From: Bacteroidota bacterium
GTDB taxonomy: Bacteria > Bacteroidota > Ignavibacteria > SZUA-365 > JAADGX01
Length of the DNA: 16,989 nt
Reading direction: 5' to 3'
Assembly: GCA_024276335.1 (NCBI GenBank)
Contig: JAJRXL010000351.1
Coordinates: forward strand, 1 to 16,989
This document shows positions 8,610 to 16,989 of this stretch, in pieces; the stretch's first letter is position 1, and the number at the start of each line of letters is the position of its first letter. Under the pieces are notes generated by a model. That model searched no databases. It saw only the letters and a list, made by a program, of their open reading frames with translations, and had not been told where the DNA came from. Position numbers and translations under genes: made by a program.

Positions 8610-9388
8610 CAGGTTGACACGGGTAGTTCTGCAAGGTCCTTGAGCAAGGATTCGGCGCGCGCACGAAGATCGGTTGACTCAGTCAGAATGCTGAAAGCAT
8701 CTTCCAGTGTATCCTTTTTCGTGAGTTCACGCAGTTCGTCGATCGTTCCTTCAGCAACTATTCGGCCATTCCGTAAGACAAGCAACCGCGTGCAAACGCG
8801 CTCGACAATATCCAGAAGATGGGAGTAGTACAAGATGGTCTTTCCCTGCCGGGCCAGGATGAACAACAGCTCCTTGAACAGCACGGTGGATCGAGCATCA
8901 AGACCATGAAGAGGCTCGTCGAAGAAAAACAGCACCGGGTCGTGCAGCAACGCCGACAGGATCACCACCTTTTGCTTCATTCCCTTTGAAAAACCGGACA
9001 TCACATCGTTGCCATCATCCTGGAGATCAAAGAATTCCAGCATCACGTCGGTGCGTTCCCGGATGATGCTGTCCTTCATGCCGTATAACCTGCCCACCAG
9101 CATCAGGTATTCCCTGGGCGTCAGCGCCTCGTACACCGCCCCCGTATCCGGTACGTAACCGAGAAACGGCTTCACGGCATCGGGGTTTTCGCAGACGTCG
9201 ATACCGTTCACGATCACTTCGCCTTCGTCCGGTTCAAGCATCCCGGAGAGGATTTTCACCGTCGTCGATTTTCCGGCTCCGTTCGGACCGATGTAGCCGC
9301 AAATATCCCCCTTATTGATATGAAAGGTGATACCGGAAAGCGCTTTTCGCTCTCCAAACGATTTCACGAGATCAGTAACTTGTATCAT
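8609..9388 (-). CDS. ABC transporter ATP-binding protein (ABC-2 type)
   Basis: 259 residues with a full nucleotide-binding domain: Walker A GPNGAGKST (34-42), a Q-loop region in which Gln is replaced (YVPDTG, Asp81), a degenerate signature SGFSKGMKQK (131-140), Walker B VLFFFDEP (152-159, Glu158 catalytic) and H-loop His190. The FSKGMKQK form of the signature is typical of ABC-2-type exporters such as the DrrA/CcmA/NatA group. No permease gene is adjacent: the gene upstream (9 bp away) is a lipoprotein and the one downstream a barrel. The partner must be elsewhere, or the ATPase has been recruited to another machine. The ATG at 9388 has GGAG just upstream, with unusually short spacing. Confidence 0.9.
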   Translation of the reverse strand: MIQVTDLVKSFGERKALSGITFHINKGDICGYIGPNGAGKSTTVKILSGMLEPDEGEVIVNGIDVCENPDAVKPFLGYVPDTGAVYEALTPREYLMLVGRLYGMKDSIIRERTDVMLEFFDLQDDGNDVMSGFSKGMKQKVVILSALLHDPVLFFFDEPLHGLDARSTVLFKELLFILARQGKTILYYSHLLDIVERVCTRLLVLRNGRIVAEGTIDELRELTKKDTLEDAFSILTESTDLRARAESLLKDLAELPVST

Positions 9389-9397
9389 ACTCCAACT

Positions 9398-10372
9398 TCA
9401 TCGTTCAACTTGAAATGAGCGAACCGGGCTAAGGGCGTTGGGGATCCCTTCCTCCGTCGTGACAGTTGCCACGCGCCACCAGTACCGCCTGCCGATAGTC
9501 ATGGGCGGTCCCGTGTACTGAATGACCATGTTTTCAGTGTCAGCCGCCGACACCCGCGCTTTCCAAAGCTCGCTGCCCGCCGGGTTTTCTAGCACGAAGA
9601 CAATATAACCAATGGCGCCGGAGACCGTCTTCCACGACAGGAACGGCCATGACGGCGCGCCCGCCCCGTCCGGTGGAGAAAGCAACTCGGGGATGTCCGT
9701 GACCAGGTCCGAAGCGCCGCGCGAAGCCCTGCTTTCCATTCCTCCCCTGTCCACGGCGGTCACAACGTAATACCAGCGCGTACCCGTGGGGGCGACCATA
9801 CTGTCAACCACGAAAGAAAAATCGGTCTCGCTATAAAGGTTCCCGGGAACGGCTTCGACCGGTTGGTTTCGGGATCGATACAGCCTGTAACCGGCAAGAT
9901 CGGCGTCCCTGTTGGGAGCCCACTCGAGCCGGATGGTTGGAACCCCATCGATATTGCTCCCAAAGGCGTAAAAAGACGTCGGTCGCTCCGGCGGGTTTTC
10001 GTTGACCGGTGTCGCGGACACCGTATCCGAAGGCAGGCTCTCGTTTTCCGCTTCATCCAGGGCGGTGAGGAAATACCGGTAAGTCGTGTCGTAGGAAAGG
10101 AACTTGTCCACAAAATACGGCTTCAGCGTGGTGTCAACAGGAACTGCGTCCGGGATCGATGGCTCCATGCGGTACACGATGTATGCAAAAAAATCGGGAT
10201 CGGTATTCGGCTGCCATTCCAGGTTCACTTCGCCGTCCCGCGCTGACTGCACAACCAATCCCGATGGAGGATAGGGTGGAATGACATCCGAATTGGGATC
10301 GATCAGTTCCTGTCTCTCACAGGCGGAGAGAAAGAAACTGACGATCAGCAGTATGGTCGCGATCTTTATCAT
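9398..10372 (-). CDS. Lipoprotein with three fibronectin type III-like domains
   Basis: 324 residues. The signal peptide ends in lipobox LSAC with Cys18, followed by Glu rather than the Asp associated with inner-membrane retention. Three fibronectin-III-like modules follow: about 33-122 and 128-227, each with the LEW...YRxxR core and a Tyr-rich closing strand (YRYFLTALDEAENES and WYYVVTAVDRGGMES), and a third, more divergent one at about 230-324 (FLSWKTVSGAIGYIVFV, RYWWRVATV). Such modules usually bind protein or glycan or act as spacers. It heads the leftward operon, with the ABC ATPase 9 bp downstream. The spacing before the ATG at 10372 contains only a weak GGA. Confidence 0.85.
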   Translation of the reverse strand: MIKIATILLIVSFFLSACERQELIDPNSDVIPPYPPSGLVVQSARDGEVNLEWQPNTDPDFFAYIVYRMEPSIPDAVPVDTTLKPYFVDKFLSYDTTYRYFLTALDEAENESLPSDTVSATPVNENPPERPTSFYAFGSNIDGVPTIRLEWAPNRDADLAGYRLYRSRNQPVEAVPGNLYSETDFSFVVDSMVAPTGTRWYYVVTAVDRGGMESRASRGASDLVTDIPELLSPPDGAGAPSWPFLSWKTVSGAIGYIVFVLENPAGSELWKARVSAADTENMVIQYTGPPMTIGRRYWWRVATVTTEEGIPNALSPVRSFQVER

Positions 10373-10436
10373 TTATCCAATGCTATTGAAACGCGAGGGA
10401 TTTCGCAAGAACTATTTGCATCGCTTGGTTCGTTCG
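10373..10436. other. Left part of the divergent intergenic region
   Basis: This stretch separates the FnIII lipoprotein start from the putative moaA promoter. A minus-strand TTGCGA-N17-TAGCAT could be a weak promoter, but it would start only about 5 nt before the lipoprotein ATG. Another minus-strand -10-like CATAAT (10458-10463) overlaps the plus-strand -10 and lacks a good -35. No gene was seen; the leftward promoter is unresolved. Confidence 0.3.
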
Positions 10437-10501
10437 TTGATTTTTGATCGGGAAAGAATTATGTTAAATCATGTTCGAGTTCGTGGAACAACACGAACGA
10501 A
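10429..10501. repeat. Inverted repeats around the putative moaA promoter
   Basis: TTCGTTCGT (10429-10437) and ACGAACGAA (10493-10501) are a perfect 9-bp inverted pair 55 bp apart that flank the candidate -35/-10. Nested inside, GTTCGTG (10479-10485) and CACGAAC (10492-10498) form a 7-bp stem with a 6-nt loop just after the expected start of transcription. They could be operator half-sites or an RNA hairpin at the 5' end of the leader. Confidence 0.45.
10437..10465 (+). promoter_or_regulatory. Candidate promoter of the molybdopterin operon
   Basis: TTGATT (10437-10442), 17 bp, then TATGTT (10460-10465); each hexamer matches the sigma-70 consensus at four or more positions. Transcription would start near 10472 and give a leader of about 290 nt that contains the whole riboswitch and terminator. 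The position is sensible, but the match is modest and the sigma consensus in this lineage is not known to me. Confidence 0.45.
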
Positions 10502-10519
10502 AACAGGTCGTTCTAAACA

Positions 10520-10660
10520 ACTGAACCTCCGAGTCTGTAAGCCTACGGCGCTCGCTACGGGTTACAGACCGTTGGACCCGAGGGTCCCGGGTTGTCAAGC
10601 AACCCGAAGGGTGTCGCGAGAAATTGCGCCGCCTCCCGGCATTGGAAAGGAGTTCCAGCG
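10520..10660 (+). promoter_or_regulatory. Candidate molybdenum-cofactor (Moco) riboswitch aptamer
   Basis: A highly structured leader lies directly upstream of moaA. A closing helix pairs GAACCTCC (10523-10530, one bulged C) with GGAGTTC (10649-10655). Inside are helices GTCTGTAA/TTACAGAC (10533-10540 with 10562-10569), GGACC/GGTCC (10574-10578 with 10583-10587), CGGGTTG/CAACCCG (10588-10594 with 10600-10606), and a longer arm 10609-10617 with 10626-10634. The 5' ACCTCCGAG and 3' CCTCCC...GGAAAGG words resemble what I remember of the Moco RNA family. That family lies upstream of moa operons and senses Moco or a tungsten analogue. The identification is by position, fold and motif memory, not by a covariance model. 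Confidence 0.7.
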
Positions 10661-10684
10661 TAGTCCGTCACGCGTTTTTCCTTC

Positions 10685-10705
10685 ACACCCCGCCGGGGTG
10701 TTTTT
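10685..10705 (+). terminator. Intrinsic terminator in the moaA leader (attenuator)
   Basis: A perfect 7-bp stem ACACCCC (10685-10691) / GGGGTGT (10695-10701) with loop GCC is followed by T residues to 10705. It sits between the riboswitch and moaA, 57 bp before the ATG, so it should reduce readthrough into the operon. The 5' arm ACACCC (10685-10690) is also complementary to GGGTGT at 10609-10614 in the aptamer. That alternative pairing would prevent the terminator. Confidence 0.85.
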
Positions 10706-10762
10706 ACTTTCCGGCTACCCGGGCACGACCACCCTCGCCATCGATTATTTTGCCAGGACATT

Positions 10763-11740
10763 ATGCTGAACGACTCTTTTGGTCGAACACATTCCTATCT
10801 CCGTATTGCTGTCGCCGACAGGTGCAATCTCCGCTGCCGGTACTGCATGCCTGAGACGGGTGTCGATTTCAAATCCCATAACGGTATTCTGACATTCGAG
10901 GAAATCCACCGTCTCGTTTCCATCTTCGCCACGCTCGGCATTCGGAAAATTCGCCTGACCGGCGGGGAGCCTACAGTCAGGAAACATCTCCCCCGCCTCG
11001 TGTCCATGATTTCCGCCCTCCCCGGGATCGAAGAGGTGACCATGACCAGCAACGGCATCCTTCTTGCCGATATCCTTGCCGACCTTCATCACGCAGGACT
11101 GAATAGAATCAATATCAGCCTCGACTCCTTACGTCCCGAGAGGTTTCGCGCAATAACGCAGCGGGATGGCCTTACCAACGTTCTGCACGCCATCGACCGT
11201 GCGCTCTCCCTGGACATGCGCCCTGTCAAGCTGAACGTGGTCGTCATGCGCGGCGTGAATGATGACGAGTTGCTCGACTTTGTCGATTTTGCGATCAAAA
11301 AAGGCGTCACTGTCCGGTTCATCGAGTTCATGCCCTTTGCGGGAAACCGGTGGCAATCGGGATATTTCATCCCGTCCGATGAAATCCGACGACGACTTTC
11401 ACGCGCCCACGTACTGCGGCCGCTTAACGAGGAGGCCTTTTCTTCCGCCAGGGAATGGGAAATCACCGGAACGGGAGCCAGGATCGGCTTTATTTCGCCA
11501 CTCAGCAATCATTTCTGCGGGTCGTGCAATCGTCTGCGCCTTACGGTGGATGGAACGCTGCACACCTGCCTGTTCAGCGGCGCGGAGAATTCCCTGCGCG
11601 ATTTCCTCCGACGCGGCGACACGGATGAAGAATTGATTCGTTCCATTCGGGCGTCCTTGAATGCCAAGCAACCAACCCATCCCGGTATCCAGGGGTTGCT
11701 CGAACAGGAGAACAAAACAATGATCGCAATTGGAGGATAG
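10763..11740 (+). CDS. moaA: GTP 3',8-cyclase MoaA
   Basis: 325 residues. This radical-SAM enzyme converts GTP to (8S)-3',8-cyclo-7,8-dihydro-GTP, the first step of molybdopterin synthesis. The SAM-binding [4Fe-4S] cluster motif CNLRCRYC uses Cys21, 25 and 28; TGGEP (SAM contact) follows. The C-terminal cluster CX2CX13C uses Cys252, 255 and 269 within FCGSCNRLRLTVDGTLHTC. The protein ends in the conserved Gly-Gly, which is needed for catalysis, so it is complete and of normal length. The ATG at 10763 has AGGA (10755-10758) 4 bp upstream. It is the first gene of the operon, behind a riboswitch and attenuator. Confidence 0.97.
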   Translation: MLNDSFGRTHSYLRIAVADRCNLRCRYCMPETGVDFKSHNGILTFEEIHRLVSIFATLGIRKIRLTGGEPTVRKHLPRLVSMISALPGIEEVTMTSNGILLADILADLHHAGLNRINISLDSLRPERFRAITQRDGLTNVLHAIDRALSLDMRPVKLNVVVMRGVNDDELLDFVDFAIKKGVTVRFIEFMPFAGNRWQSGYFIPSDEIRRRLSRAHVLRPLNEEAFSSAREWEITGTGARIGFISPLSNHFCGSCNRLRLTVDGTLHTCLFSGAENSLRDFLRRGDTDEELIRSIRASLNAKQPTHPGIQGLLEQENKTMIAIGG

Positions 11741-14700
11741 CGCCATGATATATTCCAAGAATAAACCGGTGATCGCGCCATGATTGACATTTCTCACAAG
11801 TATCCAACGCTTCGCATCGCCGCCGCCCGCTCCATTGTCCGTATGAAGAGCGAAACCATGATCCGTGTTCGCAGCGGCACAGTGCCCAAGGGTGACCCAT
11901 TGCCCGTGGCACGCGTGGCTGCCATCCAGGCGGTCAAGAACACCAGCTCCATCATCCCGTATTGCCATCCCCTCCCCGTCGATCACGTAGCGGTGGACTT
12001 CGACGTCCAGGATGAAAAAATCGTGATCGAGGTTGTCGCAAAGGCGATCTATAAGACCGGCGTGGAGATGGAAGCCATGACCGGCGCCGCCGTAGCGGCC
12101 CTCACTATCTACGATATGCTGAAAATGCTTGATGATACGATGTCCATCGAAGGCGTGGAACTGCTCTGGAAAAAGGGTGGCAAATCCGAATTCCGCGAAG
12201 ATGTCCGCAACCTCACCGCCGCCGTCCTGGTGACCTCCGATTCGGTTGCCGAGGGAAAGAAGCAGGACCACACAGGACCCATGATCACTAAGCGCCTGGA
12301 AGACGAGGGCTTGACCGTTGCATCTTACGACGTCATCCCGGACGACCAGGCCCTTATCACCCAGCACCTGACCCGGTATGCCGATTCGATGCACGTTGAT
12401 CTCGTTCTTTCGACCGGCGGTACGGGATTCAGTCCCCGCGACTTCACGCCGGAAGCTACCAGGGCAATCCTGGAACGGGAAGCCCCCGGTATCACCGAGT
12501 ACTTGCGCGCTTTCGGACAGGCGCGTACGCCTTGGTCCATGCTCTCGCGGAGCGCGGCAGGCGTTCGCGGTTCGACGCTCATCATCAACCTCCCCGGCTC
12601 CCGCGGCGGTGTCAAGGATGCGCTCGACGCGCTGTTCCCCGGTGTTCTCCACACGTTCAAGATGCTCAAAGGCATGGGACACCCGTCAAAGGAGAAGCAA
12701 CGGTGATAAGCGTCGAAACGGCGGAGCGTCGGATTCTCGGAAACATTCCCGTCCTGGATGCGGAAACCGTACACCTCGATCAAGCGATAGAAAGGATTCT
12801 CGCGCAAGACATCATCGCCGAAGCGCCCTCGCCCTCCTTCGATTCTTCCGCCGTGGATGGGTACGGGCTCACGGCCGGCGATACACGAAAGCTTCGGTCG
12901 AACCCCATCACCCTGAAACTCGCGGGTGAAATTCCCGCCGGTGGTCACTTGGCAAGACCCCTTCGCAATGGAGAAACCGTGCGCATCCTGACCGGCGCCC
13001 CCGTTCCCCCTTCCGTGGCAACGGTTGTTATGCAGGAAGACGTCGAACTCACGAGGAACGGCGTGCGTTTCACCAAGAAGCTCGCCACCGGTGCGAACAT
13101 CAGGCGTAAAGGAGAGGAGTTCGGAAAACACGCCCTGGTTCTACGCCGTGGCCAACACCTGACCCCGGCAGCAATCGGCTTGATTGCCAAACTCGGCATT
13201 ACTAATGTTTCGGTCGGCCGGTTTCCCCGCGTGGGCATAATTACTACCGGCAACGAGATCGTTATGCCGGGAACGCCCCTGCGTCCGGGGCAAGTGTGGG
13301 ATTCGAACACGGTCAGTCTAAAATCCGCTCTCCGATGCCTGGGCATCAGCCGTATCCTTGCCCGCAGGTCCGGAGACAACGTATCCCAACTGCGGCGGCA
13401 GGTCCTCGCGCTCCTGGAGTCCGTCGATGTTCTTCTCGTCTGTGGAGGCGTGTCCGTCGGCGACTACGACTATACCCGCCGGGTTTTCGACGAGTGCGGC
13501 GTGCGCGAGCTGTTCTGGCGAGTCAAGATCAAGCCGGGGAAGCCGCTGTGCTTCGGGCGGCGCGATAACGCCGTCGTGGTTGGACTGCCGGGGAATCCCG
13601 CCTCGGTGCTGGTCGCTTTCTATCGATTCATTCGACCGGCACTGCTGGCCATGATGGGTGCGCGGGACGTTCGCCCCGCCTTTCGCAACGCCATCCTCGA
13701 CCGGGACGTTCGCCACACACCGGGACGGGTCGAGTATCTGCGCGGCCTCATGAACAGGGATGATACGGTCCGGGTCTTGCAGCACCAGGACTCGCACATG
13801 TTGCGATCGTTCGCCGTTGCGGACTGCCTGGTCGAGATCCCGGCGGAATCCAAAGGCCTCCGGAAGAACGATCCCGTGCGTGTCTTGATGATGGACTTAT
13901 GAACAAAAGAGGTATCACCATGAACAAACGTTCTGAACAACACGGAAGAATTCACGCTATTTCCATCAGCCGAAAAAAAGGAACGGTAAAAGTCAACGTC
14001 CCTTCTGCCCGGCTTCTTCCCCACTGGGGGATCGAAGGAGACGCGCACGCAGGCAGGTGGCATCGCCAGGTGAGCCTGCTGTCCATGGACAGCGTCCGGA
14101 AGATGCATGCCAGGGGCCTTGCCGTTCGGCCCGGAGCCTTCGCGGAAAACCTGACTCTCGAAGGAGTTGATTTATCCGCATTACGCATCGGCGAGCATCT
14201 CAAAATCGGGTCGGCTCTCCTGCGCATTACCCAGATCGGGAAGGAATGCCACGCCCGGTGCGCCATCTATTACGCGGCCGGCGACTGCGTCATGCCGCGG
14301 GAAGGGCTGTTCGCGGAAGTACTGGAAGGAGGCCCGATACACGTAAACGAGCCCGTCACGCTTTTGCCCGCCTCAAACTTGGCACTCGAACCGGAAAGGG
14401 AATAATTCATGCAAACGGCGCTCGAACTTTTTCTCTCGTTTCTGAAAATCGGGCTCCTCTCCTTCGGAGGCGCGTATTCATTCCTTCCTTTGATCGAGCG
14501 GGAAATCGTGACAAACCACCAGTGGCTGACCCACAAGGAATTCCTCGACGTCCTGGCCATGGTGGAAATTTTTCCCGGCGCAATTTCCATAAAGTTTTCC
14601 TCATACGTAGGATACAAGGTGCTCGGGATTCCCGGCATCATCATCGCGAACGTCGCGAACTTCCTCCCGCCTGCCCTTCTCATCACCGGGCTCGCCGCAC

Positions 14701-16989
14701 TATACACGAAACACGGAAAAAATCCCGCCGTTCGCATGGTCTTCGACGTTATACGCTACGCGGTCCTGGGCATGATCCTGGCCGTGTTTTTCAAGTACGT
14801 TGGAAAAAGTTCGCCGGATGTCCTCGGCATAATTATTCTCATCGCGAGCTTTGCCGTGATGTATTTTCTCAATGTCCATCCCGCATACATTGTGCTCGGA
14901 GCCGCCGTGGCAGGCCTCGCGCTGACCTTTTTCCCCTCCACTTTCTGACCCTCCGATCACAAAGCGCCGTCGCACGCCATCCATTCCTTCTCAGCGGTAA
15001 ACTCGATCCTTGGCTATCGCGGTTGTGACTGCCTGCACGTAAGCGAACAGGATCCGGCGCAACGCGCCGGCGCGGTCTGGGTACTGTTCGAGGAGGTTAT
15101 GGCGATAGAACGGGTCCTCCTGGTAGGCAAACAATCCCGCGTCACGCTCGAGATTGTTCACGAGAACGAAGCGATCGGAAAAGACGGCGTACTCGGGACC
15201 GTATTTCTCGAACGCGTAGCGCGGGCGATCGTTGTCAAAAAGTGATCGGCCCATCGAAGCATGGCGGACAGGCAGGCGCAGCAAGTCGAGGATCGTGGGA
15301 AGAATATCCACGTGCTGGCCGACTTTGGAAATTACCTGAGGCGGCACCAGCGCGGGACAATAAATCAGGCAGGGTACGTGAAACGAGGAGTACATGTTGT
15401 TCCGTGCCGTAAACAACGTGTGATCACCGGTGATGACGAAGATCGTGCTGTCGAACCAGGGCTTGGAGCGGGCGTAGCGAAAGAACCGCCCCAGGCTAAA
15501 ATCGGAGTAGCGCATCGAGCGCGCGAACTCCGATTCGCCCGGCACCCTGGGAATCACTTGCTGGCGATGTGCGGGAATATAGTACGGATCGTGTGAGGAG
15601 AGCGAGAAGACAACGGCGCAGAACGGTGTGCCGAAGTCGTCCATTCTTCGGCCGGCATCAAGAAAGAACGGCTCGTCGATAATTCCCCACATCCCGTCAT
15701 CCACGGAATCCGAAATGTCGGGAAAGTCTTCTCGGCCATAGTAGTTCGTGAACCCGGCAAGGCGCGCGAACCCGTCGAAACCCATGGAGCCCGTCCTGGC
15801 ACCGTGATGGAACGACGTGGTATACCCGTATTGAAGGAGAATCGAACCCAGGCCCCGGAACTTGTCCATCTCCGCCTTTGAGCCGATGATCGAAACATCG
15901 TACAGGCCGGGCACCGACGCCAGCACCGACGGAACGGCCTCGATCGAACGGCGGCCGTCAGCGAGGAAATTGGTGAAGAGCGCTCCCCCGGTTGCGAGGC
16001 TGTCGAAGAAAGGGGTCACGGTCGGCCTGCCGGATATTGCGGAAATGTACTCCGCCGTCCAGTTTTCCATGATGAATACCACCACGTTGAACCGCCTCGG
16101 ACTCTCAACCGGTTCCTTCTCGCGCAGGAACACGTACTGCGAATCAATCATCGTCTCATCGGCCTGCCTGACCATGCGTGCAATCACGCGCCGAACCTCC
16201 GCCTCCGGCAGCAAATGGATGCCGGGCAGTTTCTTCTGGAAGAGGCTGCGAAACACGGTGTAGGTGCTGTTGAGACATAAGTAGCCGACGGAAAGATGCG
16301 GGGAGAAAAAGGCGTTTGCTTGCCGGATGGGTTTGAGCTGCAAGCCGCCCCGGATCCCGATGACCGAAAAAACGATCAGCACTGTCAACGATACCAGCCT
16401 TATTTTCCAACCGGTATTTTCCGGTATCCGGTGCATGCGCGCGAACAACCGCGCGAACCCGACCACGAACGCCGAGGAAAGGAGAACGAAAACCAGCGTA
16501 AGCGGCCAGTAGCGTATCAAAACACCCGGCGCCATTCGCACAAGATCCGGCAGCATGGTGTACGGTTCGTACAGCAGTCGGCGCTGGATCATCGGGAAGT
16601 ACCCGTAGTCGGCGAGGTTCAACAACAAACCGATAATATTGACCAAACAAAAAAAGACAAACACCACGGCCCGGTACCATTTCCAGCGAAACAGGTTTCC
16701 CGGCAGATTGTACAGCAGCAGCGGTGGTACGTTTACCAGGATAAGGGCGGAGAGATCGAATCGCAGGCCGTGCCAGAATGCGGCGATGATTTCCGAAGAA
16801 GACACATCGGTGAAGAAATCAAGGTTGACCAGGTAGAACCCCAGGCGGAGCAGGCTGTAAAGAAGCATGAGAATTCCCAGTGCGGCGATGCTGTCCCGGA
16901 AAGGGCCGGGCGCGGCACGGAAAAATCTCTTGGTATAATACAGGGGTTTTTGTAACATGAATTACCACCATACAGGTACGACTCATCCA

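Overview
The window looks like chromosomal DNA of a Gram-negative bacterium. It carries several signal-peptide outer-membrane beta-barrels, three lipoproteins and a PorV/FadL-type protein of a kind common in the FCB superphylum (Bacteroidota/Ignavibacteriota/Zixibacteria/KSB1-like lineages). The phylum is an inference from gene style only; there is no rRNA, tRNA or other marker gene here. No CRISPR array, transposase or phage gene was seen.

Layout. Positions 2-67 are the last codons of a plus-strand membrane protein, separated from the convergent leftward genes by a strong terminator. From 3205 down to 160 runs a leftward cell-envelope group: an aromatic- and Ser/Arg-rich lipoprotein, a small lipoprotein with a CxxCH motif, and a PorV/FadL-type barrel, probably from an extended -10 promoter near 3254-3262. 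A separate small barrel protein lies at 3383-4150. From 10372 down to 4361 is a second, very tightly packed leftward operon: a fibronectin-III lipoprotein, an ABC ATPase without a visible permease, a 635-residue outer-membrane barrel, an RsbW-like anti-sigma kinase, and a fused GT-C glycosyltransferase/SAM-methyltransferase.

The 390-bp divergent region 10373-10762 holds a candidate molybdenum-cofactor (Moco) riboswitch followed by an intrinsic terminator, with a visible antiterminator pairing. It also has a possible promoter and inverted repeats. It drives the rightward molybdopterin operon 10763-14948: moaA, a moaC-moaB fusion, moeA, a MOSC-domain protein and a single-domain CHR (chromate-type) transporter. 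These genes are joined by ATGA/GTGA-type overlaps or a few bases. A convergent sulfatase/LTA-synthase-type membrane phosphotransferase closes the window (14991-16958).

How the genes fit together. The right-hand operon makes molybdopterin (moaA, moaCB) and inserts the metal (moeA), and it may handle sulfur transfer (MOSC) and oxyanion transport (CHR). Its leader looks able to shut the operon down when cofactor is plentiful. moaD, moaE, mobA and modABC are not in the window. The two leftward groups are envelope-centred and their functions are not known; the conserved-looking gene packing is the main clue to a joint role.
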